From Trogon surrucura (taxonomy: Eukaryota > Chordata > Aves > Trogoniformes > Trogonidae), in the NCBI GenBank assembly GCA_020746105.1, contig CM036622.1:10748987-10812986 (forward strand): a stretch of 64,000 bases of DNA. Reading direction: 5' to 3'. This document shows, piece after piece, positions 38,401 through 51,149 of the stretch. A program made the translations under genes and the position numbers. The notes below the pieces were generated by a model. The model ran no database searches, was not told the DNA's origin, and saw nothing but the letters and a program-made list of their open reading frames with translations. Within the stretch, counting starts at the first letter, position 1. The number at the start of each line of letters is the position of its first letter.

Positions 38401-41400
38401 GATGCAATTCTTGGCCATAATGCAAATTAGTAGCTCAAAGGGACAAAACAAACAATAATTTTTAAGTTGATTCCATAGTTCTATTGCATGTTCACAGGAA
38501 TTTGTGCTAGAGATTGCTTGCCTAAATACGTATGGCATGCACATAAGAACATTCTCATGTATATAAACATAATTAAGATTTATGTAAATTCACTGTAACT
38601 AAAATAAATTTGTTTGTTCTCTCAACCCGTAATAGCTCTTAGTTATGTAAATAATTTAAGTGTTTAATATGACATTTTTTAAACTCTATTATTAAAGTGT
38701 TTCACTAAAATAAATGTAGTGGCTATTAAAATCTACATAGAAAATATAAATAGTACTCCATGTAAATACATCTACCAATCAAATATTCAATCAACTAATC
38801 TATACTGAGTAACTCTGTACTACAGTGTTATTTGACAACCATGTACAGGGGTTAAATTTCTCAGGCTTAAATTTATACGACAGACAGGAAAAAAGTCTGT
38901 AAATGTCAAGTAAAGTTTCCCATACCCGTTGATCAACAGCAAGATTTAAATTTAAAAGCCATTTCTGAAAACTACATATCCCTAATTGTGACAAATGTGA
39001 CTTGACATAATATTTACATACATAGAATTCATTTTTAAAGTATCTTGTTTAAACCACATAATATCCTTTAATAATCTGCAGGGTTAAAGTATTCAAATTT
39101 ATAGTCTGATTTCAGAAATGAACTTACTCAAAAAAGGGGTAGAAGGCATTTCATTATAGCTCACTTTAGTGAAAGGAAACACAATACCGTTGTTGGCACA
39201 TTTCCACAAGAAAAGTCTGGCTCCCAGATGCTACTCTTATAACTCCTTAAAAATATTCTAGCAAGAAATTTTCACGTTCTCTGTGTTGATCATTAGCTGC
39301 ACATTGACCAAAAAAAAAAAAATTTCAGCAGCTTTCACCCTTTGGGTATTTTCATGAAAAGTAACAAACCCACACCACTGTCTCTTTTCACTGTTTATGG
39401 TCCATGCCATCAAATTAAATTATGTCAACTACACTAAAACATTTCTCCAGCTTAAATGATGAAATAAAGTAATTGCAAAGATATTCTTGTTATGGTTCAC
39501 TAGTAGAGAAAAACGAGGTTGAGTCAGAAATAAGCAGAAAATTCTATCTGTAATGCAGACTGTTTACACACACTATATTTTGGGTAACGTTCCCACATTC
39601 ATTTTTACAAACCCCACCACTCTCATATGTGAGGTCCAGGGAGGAATCAGCAACTCTGGATGTCAGCTCTCACCAGCCCTACATGGCACAGAGCACGACG
39701 CACCTCAGAGAGATGAGGTAGGACAGCAGGGATCTGGAATTGGTCCGTAAGCAGGACGGCTCCCCAGGCAGCTCATCTTGTTCTTGTGAGACTGGCACGC
39801 AGATGGATCTTGGAAAAACTCAGAACCCCCAGAGACCCAGATTACTTGAATTCCCTTGCAGGCAATACTTTGGACTATCCAGCCCTCATGCCAGAGACAT
39901 GCCCCAGTTTGCAACACAAGAAACACTATTTGTAGGTCTGAAATAAGAAGAAATTGGGTATGGACATGATGGCAAAATCATATCCTTCTTGAACTTTCAT
40001 TTATTGAATTATCTGAAACTACGTTTAGTAATGGAGATGTCTCGCTTCTTAAGGAAATAAATTTGAGATGGGTATGGAAGCAAACGTAGATTCAGACAGT
40101 ATATTTTGGGACAATGGAAGGATGACTCTCACGCTAGGATCCACAGGCTTTTCTGTAGACTGCTTTGTTTCAAAAATGAGATTCCTTCCTTTAATTCCCA
40201 GTTTTAATCACTGTTGTCTTCAAGATTAAAGGACAGAATAATTGTTACAGGCTGGTAAGACAAAACTCTTTCACAAACCGAAGACAAAAGTACTGAGACC
40301 TTTTCCTAAGGATATTGAAAGTCCCCAAGATGATAAACTGGTTTTTGGTAGAACACAAACTCCGAGGTTTTAGAGGAAACCAAGATCTGCTAGGAAAAAG
40401 TAGAGTTCGGCAGGGGAGGGGAAAGACTGAATGATGAGAAAACTATCCTCCTACCTTGACGTCTAATCCAAATCTCACTGATTTGCCAAAACCCTTCCTT
40501 AGTCTCTTCTGGCTTCTTAAGAACACGTTCTTCCTTTCACTGCTGAAGCTTATCTGTGTACCTGCACTTCCCTGGAGCATCCCCTCTCTCTACTCCAGGG
40601 CACCACAGCCTGCTTGGTCCACTGTGTTATCTGAGAGCTGTGCCCTGCTGACCATCTTCCTTTCCTAGGAGCAACCAAGCTACTTCTTTCAAAGAATCCT
40701 ACCGAGCCCAGGGAGCAGCCAAGACAAGGAAATGGGCAGCCTTTTCCTATGTCGCCTTCCTTGTATATGTGTCAACTAAACATGACATCCATTGCAAACA
40801 CAGCACACTAATACACGAGCAAATCAGGTATACGTGCATACAGCCAGCAAATTTCATGAAGCTCTGGTTAATTAGGACTATTTTGCTGGCTAATTTCTTG
40901 ATTTTGAGGACAGCGGGGAGGAAAGTGAGTAGCAGATAAAAAATGCACCAAGAGGAAAAGGCATACCTGTCTTAAGGCTGAAAAATTCAAATAAGAGATT
41001 TGTATCTACAGTAACAGTATGATTAATTCAGCCTTTAAAGCCCACCTTGCTGGGTCTTATTTGAGCATCCAGTTGTATAAATTATGGTTCTTTAATAGCT
41101 ACCTCATGGAAACCAGAAAAGTTGAGAAGCCATAGCCTAAGGCACCATATAACCTCTGGATGCTCTTGTTTCTCAAAACCCTCTACCTAATGGTTTTAAT
41201 AGCCTAATATGCAGTCATTTGTCACAAATTCAAAAGGTAAAGGTTCCTTGATCTATCTCTGTAGTATTCATCACAGTTATACCCAAGCAGTAGAGCAAGC
41301 CCAACATTTCTGTTTTCATAAATATACATAATACAATTGACATTTTGCTTTGAACTTGCTAAACTACAGCAATTCTTCAAATTTATGGTTAATAAACTAT

Positions 41401-44400
41401 CTTGCATACTAGGACATTCTGAATGCTTTGCATTAGAATTATTGCACTGCTTCTTAATTAGATTAAACCTGTGCTACCAAAGAAAATTACTTTGCTTTCA
41501 AAAGAACAAACTTTGGGTCCATAACGCATTAAAGACATGCATGCATAAACGAAGCTTTATTCACATTTAACATGAAGTCAGCTGTCAGAAACAGAGTCAA
41601 CACTGAAAAAGCTATGATACAAGTAAAATTACTTTGTGTGATTTTGTCTCGCCAGGATGACAAGCTTTTCTGAGACAGGATTCTGTCTCTTAATAACAAT
41701 CAACTTCTGTCACATACTGTTCACATCAGATTGGTTTTACAAATCAATAGTGTCAAATGTTGTTTAATGCTGGTGCACAGAACACAGTATAAAAATGACT
41801 GATCAGTACTTGCAAAAAAAATCTTATTTCAATAAGTAAATTCATTTCAATTAGTTGTGTGCTAATTAGCTTTTGAAAGAGTTCTTTAAACATAAAAATG
41901 TATGATTAAAAATACTTCCTTTTTAGATATTGTCATGTCTTCTAATTTTAAGTAAATAAGCTTCAAAATGTCAACAGACAATGCAGATTTAAAAATCTAT
42001 TCCTGGTTTATTTGGAAGGGTGTTTTGTTGGGTTTTTTTTGTCTGATTGTGCTTTAGGCTATTTTTACTTCTTTTTTAATCTCTGAAGTACAGAAATAAA
42101 ATTCAGTCTTTGCTAATCCAAAACTTCAATAAGCACAGCTTTTCCAACATGAGCTCCTTCAGTTTGTTACAACGGTTGACGACAACTTCAGGAAGGTCGC
42201 TTCTATTTTCTCCACTTGTAAACTCTGAAACCTATGAAGTGTGAAACATCTGAAAACTATGAAGTTTTGTGTGCAGTTCAAAGAGAGGAGAATAAATACC
42301 TGAACTCAATAGCACACAGTTCTATTTACATAATTACAGCAGTAATTAACTGCTTTGAGTCTCACAGCTGACCAAATTTTCCACAAGCAGATATATTACT
42401 AAAGAACACTCTTTTCTAAGAATAATTCTCAGTAGACAACCCCACCCCGAGTCCAATCAGTGAATATAGCCCTCACATGCAAACTAGAATAGATATGAAT
42501 ACTCAGTTATTCCATTTTTTATTGGTCTCCTCTCCTACACATCAATGTGTGTGAGATGGAGGAGCAGGAGTTGAATTGGACCACGGACAGTAGGCTTCCT
42601 GACTGCTACAGGCCACCTTGTTCACAGACCACCACCTTATATCCACTTTACAAGAAACACGGAGGAGCCCTTGAACTCTTTTTTTCCTCCCAGAAACTTG
42701 CCACTTCCCACTCAATGGACATGTTATTGTTTCCAGCTACACCAGATTATCTTACCTCCTCTTCCACCACTGGCACCTAACACCAACAGAAAGAAAAGTT
42801 TCCCTCTCTAGATGTAGGATTGCATTAATTGAAGATAAAGCCCAAGCTCTTGTGGCAAGCAAAAGCTGAGGTCCAGGTATCAAGTTCCTAACCACCTTCT
42901 GGATGCAGCATCTTGAAATACAAAAAGTTGTCTGGATTCAAAACTCATGTCTCGTGAGCATTTAATACTAGCTGAAAGGCACTGCAAGGTATCCATAAAT
43001 CCCATAATTGTACTGACTCAAAACCCAGAGTGGTAGTGGAGAATTCAGACCCATCTCCATTTCACCACAGCAGTTGGGATTCAACAAGATACAGCTGAAA
43101 GAGGTTGGTTTTCAATTATTTCCATGGCTGGCATATAATCAAAGACACTTAGTAGACCCCAAATCCCAGTGATCCAAGACAACAAAACCACACATCTTGG
43201 ACAGAAAAGAAGTCTTTACTATTCCCTGATACTCAAACGTAATTTACATCTGCTTTTCATTGTCCTTGTATTATTTCAATTATTCTCGATTTACAGCAAA
43301 CTGAGTAAGCCCGGTAGCATCCCCTTCTCCTTATTCTGGTACTCCAACCGTCAGCAAGATATTATGGAGAAAATTATTCCATATATAAAAAATAACACAG
43401 TGGCTCAACAAGTGAAGAATATTAATTTCTTAACAACACTGAGATCCAATCTTTGAAAAAATGGCTTTGAAGAATGACCTATCCTCACTTCTCTAAAAGG
43501 CAAAAAATAGTCCCTTGCTGTGCTCTGGAATCTGAAAGATGTTTTGATGGGAATTACTCAAAACACTTCTGGTAATTACTTTGGAAACTCATCTTTAGTA
43601 CTGTCCTCAAAAATGCTGATCTCACATTTGGTTTTTTCAGGTTTAAATATTCTAGTCCCTATTTATGCTTCAAAATAATTTCATTTACTAATTAAAAGCT
43701 CTTAGAATGGTTTCTGTTGAAAAAATAAAAAATGAAAATTGATATCAGATCAGCATGACACACATCTTCTGTGGACAAGATAAAGAATTCCCTAATGGTT
43801 TAATGCAAACAAATGCTGAGAGAAATATGGGCAATATACAAGGATAAGTAACATAATGACTTAAGAGAAATGATCATAGGTAACATCTCAAATTCTGTAA
43901 TCACCTGTGTCTCCGCTGGCTTAAATCCACTGCTTTGGTTTACAGTAACCAATCAACAGGGTTTTTTTCATTTAACTTACTGGTTTTAGGAACTGATTAC
44001 ACAGCTGTAACCCACAACTGGGACTGCTTGACACTAAACGCTATGTTGGGCCCACAGACCCTGACTGTGATATACAGAAAACTCAAAAATAAGCAAATGT
44101 CTCCTGAAAAGGCATTTTCATTAACACAGCTCTGTGAAATCTTCACTTCTACTGCTAAGAAGTCAATACATCTGACACTACATTTTGAGAACACAAATAT
44201 CTGCTACGAGTCAGTGTTCATGAGAGACAGACCAAACTTACACTCAAACTCCATTACATAACCATTCCTTCCCTCTGCCCAAGAAGACATAAATCAGAGA
44301 TCACGTTTCTTTTTCCCCGTTCGATGCTCATGAAAAGAGGACAACATCGTAAAACCAATTTGTTTCTTCAAAGCTCAAGCAACCCAGCAATAAGAGAGGA

Positions 44401-46726
44401 TAAGGATGCATTAAATTATGCTCCTTAACTGTAGCGGTTAACTATCAGAAAAACATAAGGCAACAAAGTTGCTTAAAGAGACAACCATAAGATAGAGCCA
44501 GGATGATCATTCCCTGCCTTCATACTCCAAGTTAGAAGTTCTAAAACAATTCCAATACAATTTTAAAACCATTTAAAAGACTTTGTTTCAAGTAAGCAAA
44601 TCAAAGGGTGTTTCTTTGTGTGGCACACTTACTATTGCATAAAACTCACGACATTTCATACCTTTCCCTGAGCTCAGCCTTAATTACAGAGTTTCCCTAG
44701 CTAAGCTTCCAACTACACTGCAAAACAGAATTACTGTCCGGATACCTAGGTTTGACCAAACTGTTAAGTAGAGAGCTGGTATTGGGAATCAAAAGACAAA
44801 AGCAAGCTTTCGATTCCCATGATCCTTGGGCTGATCAGAGATTGAATCAATCCTCAAATTTAATTTACAGCAAATTGAGAACCGACTCAAGTTGTATTGG
44901 CTGGGTTAGTTCTCCATAGCGGTTCCCCTGACTAGAGACCACCACAGCAGTGAATTTCACTGTCCTTACCTCTCTCTCACCAAGAGTTCTCAGTGTTTTG
45001 GACAGGCTTAGAAGAGACGGCACGAAGCCAACAATGCCAGCCTTGTGTCACATCACGTTGCTTTGAGATTTCCAAGCTTACCAATTCTGCAGCTTTTTAT
45101 CTCCATTCACCAACTAAGCACCGCCAAAGTAAGAAACAAACTTTATAATTAGAATCATTTTAGTGGGAACTATAGCGTTCACCATGAAAACTGCTGGTGC
45201 AAAGCACGTTTGTGAGCAGAAAGAGAACAGAAGAAAGACAACACGAGACTGGCAATGAAGAAAAGGATGCTAGCTTAGATTAACATCTCTTTTCTCCTGT
45301 CATGCCAGGGTGTTGTGGACAGTGCAGAAGCTGAAGTTGTGGCAGGCAGTAGCTAGCATTGCAGTTTTGCGTATGTGCTCCACGCGGACATGAAACCACA
45401 GAAGACAATACTCAAGATCCTTAAAAATTATGTTACTGAAACCTCAAGCTAATAAAAAAAATTGGTCTTCAAGGGCTGTAACCGATGATAACATCTTTAA
45501 AGCCAGCGAGTTCTCTCTTCTGACAATGACGTCTCTGCTGTTTAAAACACCACTAAGCTAAAAACTCTATGCATCTACGTAGTTCTATATACACACACAA
45601 AGTTATTTCATGCTACGCTCTAGAAATTATTTTATGTTACAGCTTTTAACATCCAGCTGTAAACTGCAAAATTATATACAGTGTACTAAGGTAGAAAATA
45701 AATAATTAAGCAAAAATGGGTCTTTATTGTCAATATTTTTAATTTTGCTTAACCAAGTTTTCCTCTGTGTTTTTAATCAAAAAGGAAAAAGACAAAAGCT
45801 TAGTTCATTGAAAGGGTATAAAGCTTTCTTTCTCTCATGGAAGGTTGTATGAGTTGTGAGATCTTTGTCAATTCTGAAGTTTTTTACTCCTCCCAAACAA
45901 CAACAGTAAAACGCTGACTAACACTGAGAACCAGGAAAATGATGCTTCTATGTTTAATATTAATTTGTACATGCAATTAAAGAAGAAAGTGACTTAACAG
46001 ATCAAAAGACTAATTTTCCCACCTCTCTTTGTACCCCCTCCAACTACCAAGCCACTCCTGAGAGCAGACAGCACAAACTGAATCCCACTGCAAGCTTTGC
46101 TTTTAATAGGTTTACAGACTATTACCATTCTGGACACTGATTTGAAGCTATCCAGCTCCTGTCTGGAAAATCCATCTACACTGCCTCCTGCCACAAGCAG
46201 GGGAAAAAAAATAGCTAAGCAATGAGATAGCTAAAGAATATTGAATCAGTCAGTCTGATTACTGCAACAGTTCTCAGAAATTCCCAGATTTCAAAACTGC
46301 GCACAAATTTCCATATCTTTTTTTTAATCCAAATGCTTTTTATTCAAATACCAAACCAAATATTACCAAATGGACTGCATCATGAACTGGCTTCATTTGC
46401 TTCTGAAATGCTGATATAAAACCCACAGAAAGGAACAATTTTACTTGAGAAACTGCAAATTATAGCCAAATAAACAGTAACAAAGTACAATGGCCTGCAT
46501 ACTTGAAATTCAATATTTATAAAGCTAGTGGATCTGTGGAAACAGATGATCAGAAGCCTCTAACGTGAAGCTGCTTTGTGGATAAAACCAAAGTGAACAG
46601 GGATCTTCACAGTATATTTGCTTTCTGCATTCCAGAGCTTAGCATACCTTTGCATCTGCACAAATAATTCTTTTTATCTGTTCCCTTAACAGGCATCAGT
46701 ATTCCTTGTTTGCTTTGTATTATGAA

Positions 46727-47102
46727 GTCCTTTAATTTGGAGAAGAGGAGACTGAGGGGTGACCTCATTAATGTTTACAAATATTTAAAGGGTGAGTGTC
46801 ACGAGGATGGAGCCAGGCTCTTCTCGGTGACAACCACTGATAGGACAAGGGGTAATGGGCTGAAACTGGAACATAAGAGGTTCCGCTTAAACTCGAGAAG
46901 AAACTTCTTCTCAGTGAGGGTGACGGAACACTGGAACTGGCTGCCCAGAGAGGTTGTGGAGTCTCCTTCTCTGGAGACATTCAAGACCTGCCTGGACACG
47001 TTCCTGTGTAGCATTATCTAGGCGTTCCTGCTCTGGCAGGGGGATTGGACTTGATGATCTTTTGAGGTCCCTTCCAACCCCTAACATTCTGTGATTCTGT
47101 GA
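46727..47102 (+). mobile_element. CR1 LINE, 5'-truncated, different subfamily
   Basis: The plus-strand frame from about 46727 to 47021 gives [20 protein letters not shown], then [20 protein letters not shown] and [19 protein letters not shown] before a TAG stop, the extreme C-terminus of CR1 ORF2. A short 3'UTR follows, with GGGGGATTGGACTTGATGAT, CCCTTCCAACCC and the terminal ATTCTGTGATTCTGTG. The frame is intact over its length, but the element is less than 400 bp long. Its orientation is opposite to SKAP2. Confidence 0.94.
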
Positions 47103-47185
47103 ACAGGAGGGGCAACGATCCTTCACTCTTTGACCATGAAAGGAAGAAAGAGTATTTCACTTACCTGGGAAAATAGAAAGGACAG

Positions 47186-47230
47186 CCAATTGGAATTAAA
47201 TGCAACCAATCAGGCCTAATTAAGGCCAAT
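47186..47230 (+). promoter_or_regulatory. Three CCAAT boxes at exact 20-bp spacing
   Basis: CCAAT starts at 47186, 47206 and 47226 on the plus strand, just downstream of the CR1 end. The first is part of a CCAATTGG palindrome. Multiple CCAAT boxes are typical NF-Y targets. There is no visible TATA box or gene start next to them. Confidence 0.4.
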
Positions 47231-47778
47231 GAGACCAAACTGGAGTATGGTCTTTCAGCATGAAGTTTAGATGAACAGCAATACAAGAACCAAATAAGGC
47301 CCACTCCTATGAGGTTCGTCAACTAGCATTTCATCTACTACTCTTCAACACGCTACGGGTTGAGAAGAGAAGGACTGCCCTAAGGCAGCAGAGCCATAAG
47401 TTTGTAATTCTGTTTAAGCAAACTACTATTAAAGCACATTTATCGAAGAGAAAGACACTTTAATCACCTACAATCTATTGTACACTCATGCTTTATTTTT
47501 ACTTAGTTAAGCCAACACATCACAGCCAAAATCAAGAGCTCCACTGCACAAGGTAAGATGGTCCTTCCTGAAGGGTTTACAATTCAAAAGTGGAAAAAGC
47601 TTGAGACAAAGAAAGATAAACCCTACTTGATAACATGAAAATAAAGAACTATTCCAAGATTGGGGGAAAAAAAAACCATTCATTTAACTAAAAACTGAAA
47701 CTAAACTTCCTGAATAACAGAAAAGCCATCCTTTCGTTGTGCCAGCTGTTCTGTTACATTTCAGATTTATTAGCCATG

Positions 47779-48447
47779 TGCCAAGGGTGAGGGCTGGGCC
47801 AGTCACTGACCACTGACAGATGCTCTCTAAACCCTCTCCCTCCCCTGTTAGGAAGGGAAAGGGAATGAGACGTAGATCTAAAACCGATATCGAACCCGAC
47901 TGCCCCCCGCATAGCAATCCCCACTGATGCTGCAGAACAGGCGGCACCGGGGAAGCCCCAGGCTCAAAGGCAGGGGGAAGCTGTACTCGGGAACTTGGGA
48001 TCAGGATCAAAGGCAGAAGATCAGACAGAGTCCTCCTCAGATGCTGGCCACTGAAGAAGGGAGCTTAACCCCTGTGATCCCTCAGCTTCATACTGAATAT
48101 GACATATATGAAATGGAATACTCTTGTTGGTCACCTCTCCTGTGTGTTTCTCACCAGAGGTGCAACCTTTTACTTCCTTGTGATACCTTTTACTTCCTGG
48201 CACCCCCAGTGTGGCACACAAGGTCCAGCAGTGGCCTTGGTCACTAAAGGAGCAAGTATCAGCAAGAGCCTTTCTGCATACCAGTCCCAGTCAGTAACTG
48301 TAAACATCAGGCACTGTCACTTCTAGTAGCAGACACTGTCTGAAAAAATCTGCTGTTACCTTCAGAAAGTGCAGCCTCTCAGAGGAGACTGAGCTGACAA
48401 GTGAAATCATTGAACAGAATTGATTCTGTTTAGCTCAAACCAGGACA
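47779..48447 (-). mobile_element. Degenerate solo LTR of an avian endogenous retrovirus (copy A)
   Basis: Aligned base by base with the copy at 50339-51149: both begin TG(C/T)CAAGGGT(G/T)AGGGCTGGG and share TATCGAACCCGA, CTGTGATCCCTCAG, ACTGAATATGA, GGCACCCCCA and CAGACACTGTCTG blocks to the end. Relative to that copy it lacks about 97 bp near 47870-47880, including the ATTAAA signal, and the TATA element has decayed (TATAAAT to TATGAAG on the minus strand). I could not find a target-site duplication. There are no internal retroviral genes beside it. The sense strand is inferred from copy B as minus. Confidence 0.8.
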
Positions 48448-50000
48448 CCACCCTAGGAGACAACGGTTATGGAAAAATGACATGAAAATGGCATAAGTGA
48501 AAATACTCTATATTCTTGGAGAATCATACCAAGGCAGCAATTCTGTGAAGACAATTCTCAAAGCAAAGAACTCAAAACATGTATTAACTATTGGCCCCTC
48601 TACCAATATTGTATGTACTACTGCTCCAGATGTACTTATTGTTTGAGACTCAAATGAACGGTTAAGATACGCAAAGCGCAGAAAAGAGTAACTTATCCCA
48701 GGACACATCTAGAACTTTGTTAACAAAAGCATAGGTAACCATATAAGATCATTTTCTCTGAGAGCCTGAGCATCCAAAAAGCACTACGATAAGGTTTAGC
48801 TTTACCCTCTAATTGTAAGAGTAAGTCCTGTAATATCGTTTTTATATTCACTGCAGAGGAGTTTTTCAGCATGCATGACACACTGCAGCCTATTTCAGCA
48901 GAACATGCATTCTGTGCTGAAGTAGTGAAGTAGTCTAGGTAAAATTCAAATAAATGGAACCAAAAACAAAGCAAACTAGCTCTTAAAGAATCAAGTGCTG
49001 CTACAATTTCACAATTTTATGAGAATAATTTTCACCATCCACTCGTTTTCTGTTCCCTTGGTTCACTGAAATGACTTTAAAATGAAAACCAAGGCATACT
49101 ATAACATGTTCTTTTCTCTAATAGTCAGAATATTCAACCTAACACATACAGAAAGTAAGTCAGCATTACGACACTACTTATTTTTCCTCTCAAGTTACTG
49201 ATAATTGCACTGCCCCAACAAGCAAGGAGTGCAGAATATTATTTCACCAAAAGTGATTATTAATTTTTGTGTTACTTTAAAATATCATCTGTTAATAAAT
49301 GGTAACTGAAAATATTACTTTTTCATAGCTTCTTAAAATATAAAGAACAACTACCTTTCTCCTAATACTTAAACGGCTATAAGAGCTTTCGCCAAGGTCT
49401 TTTTATTCTGTTTTGCAATGTGATAGATACACTTCGACATCTAGAAACATAATCACTTGACCACATAGAAAGTCCACAGTAAAAAGTTTCTGTATAATTA
49501 TGTCTTGCTGGAACATATGAAACAAAACACTGTCAATACTCATGTTGCTTTATTTACAGTTCATCTCCAGATCCCTTTCAACCAACACACTGCAGAATTA
49601 GAGTATCACATATTAGGCAGCAGCTGATAATATGCGGAGCGATAGCTAAATTTTGCTTAATATAAATGCCAAAATGAATAAGGAAAAAATGTTAGGCAAG
49701 TTGGTGGAAAAAACTCCAAGGTAATTCAATTTTAACTGAAAAAAATAAAAATAAAAATGTGTACCAGAGAATGTTAATGAGCCATAAGTCCCCTGAGACC
49801 ACTTTTGCTCCTGCTAAATAAAACTGAATTGTTCTCATTCAGACCTGGCTGAAGACACATTCCTATCTCAATGTCATAACAAAAACTGAGATCTGAAAGT
49901 ACCTTATTCACCCAGTTATTTCACTCACTCACTTTTAGCCAGAATTATCAAAGTAGAAGTAGAGAAGATAAAGTCACAAACTAAAAAATTTCAATAGTAC

Positions 50001-50102
50001 CTTTAACTTCTTCATAAATGCTATCATCTGTTGCTTCACTGCTCACTTGTCCAACATCATCATATTCTTCCTCCTCCTCAGGAATATTATTAGATTCCAT
50101 AT
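50001..50102 (-). CDS. SKAP2: SKAP2 coding exon, acidic linker with YDDV and YEEV tyrosine motifs
   Basis: This 102-nt exon has a GTCACATAG acceptor and a GTACTA donor, and phases 1/1 fit both neighbours. It encodes an acidic, probably unstructured linker (fragment residues 117-150): D, then MESNNIP, a Glu run, YDDV at Tyr130, then SSEATDDS and IYEEV at Tyr146. In mammalian SKAP2 and SKAP1 the corresponding tyrosines are Src-family phosphorylation sites and SH2 docking sites (Fyn, in the YEE context); that role is carried over from the family. The linker is shorter than in human SKAP2, lacking most of the human stretch between the two motifs. LTR copies lie on both sides, 236 bp upstream and 1.55 kb downstream. 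Confidence 0.95.
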
Positions 50103-50338
50103 CTATGTGACAACAGTGTAAAAAGTTAACATTTACAAGAAAAGAATGCGTAAGCAGAAATCTATGTAAAATGAAAAAACAAATTTTCTATGATCTGGTG
50201 CTCACAGGATACTCTGCTTATTTTCTTGTAATGTTCATAAGGGAGAGCTTTCAAGCTAAATAGCATTCTTGGAGAAAAGTGAAAAAATCTTGCAAAAGGA
50301 GAGAAGTAATAAAAGCTGTAACACACCTGAAAACTAGA

Positions 50339-51149
50339 TGTCAAGGGTTAGGGCTGGGCTGGCCACTAAATGACTGACAGATGCTCTCTATTAACCCGTC
50401 TCCCCCCTCAAAGCGAAAGAAAAAGGGAATGAGGCAAACAGACATATGGACTGGAAAAGAAAACTGAAACAGCTTTAATAAAACAATAACAGTACTAATA
50501 AGGAGATAATGAAAATAGTTAAATACATACAAATATATACAAAACCAATATCGAACCCGAACACCCATTTGCCCCCCACCCCCAAGAGCAACCACCACTG
50601 ATTCTGCAGAGCTGGCAGGCACCGAGGGAAGTCCCAGGCTCAGTGGCAGAGGGCAACTACATACAGGAGGAGGCTTTGGGAACGCGTGGATCAGGACTGG
50701 GGGCAGAGTGAAACATGATGTCTCCCTCAGGCACCAGCATTTGAAGAAGAGGGCATAACTCCTGTGATCCCTCAGATTTATACTGAATATGATGTATATG
50801 GAATGGAAAATTTGTTGGTCAATTTTGGGTCACCTGTCCTGTCAACCCCTCCCCGAAGGTGTGATCTTTTTACCTTCCTGCGACCCTTTTACTTCTCGGC
50901 ACCCCCAACATGGCACACAAGATCCTGCAGCGACCTTGGTCACTACAGAAGCAAGTATAAGCAAGACTCTGTCTGCATACCCATCCCTGGCAGGAACCAT
51001 AAACATCAGGGGTTATCAGCTCTACTAGCAGACACTGTCTGCAAAAACATGTTGCTAACCTCAGAAAGTGCAGCCTCTTTCACAAGAGATTGAGCTCAAA
51101 AGTAAAATCACCAAACAGACCTGGTTCTGTTTCAGCTCAGACCAGAGCA
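50339..51149 (-). mobile_element. Solo LTR of an avian endogenous retrovirus (copy B)
   Basis: It begins TGTCAAGGGTTAGGGC and ends near ACCAGAGCA. On the minus strand it carries a TATA box (GTATAAAT, 50776-50783 on the plus strand) and downstream an ATTAAA polyadenylation-type signal (50474-50479), the order expected of an LTR read on the minus strand, the same sense as SKAP2. The layout matches a family common in bird genomes. I do not assign a subfamily name. No clean target-site duplication is visible at the apparent ends, so the boundaries may be off by a few bases. No gag, pol or env sequence is present. Confidence 0.85.
50776..50783 (-). promoter_or_regulatory. TATA box of LTR copy B
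   Basis: GTATAAAT on the minus strand follows CATATTCA and precedes CTGAGGGATCACAGG. It is the U3/R promoter position of the LTR and is intact, unlike in copy A. Confidence 0.55.

Larger units (their letters stand above)
28626..50000 (-). other. SKAP2: Large SKAP2 intron (about 21.4 kb)
   Basis: This intron separates the two linker exons. It carries CR1 fragments at 30470-30540, 34582-34660, 34661-35469 and 46727-47102, an LTR at 47779-48447 and a CCAAT-box triplet at 47186-47230. The stretches 35470-46720 and 48448-50000 are AT-rich, and I see no exon, RNA gene or recent repeat in them. Open frames of 60-124 codons occur but lack family resemblance. Confidence 0.7.

Noticed and set aside
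46710-47021. 103-codon frame as a host gene
   Set aside because: It is the C-terminus of CR1 ORF2 followed by a CR1 3'UTR.
47779-51149. A provirus with LTR copies A and B as its two ends
   Set aside because: The sequence between them includes a SKAP2 exon and has no gag, pol or env resemblance, so they are independent insertions.
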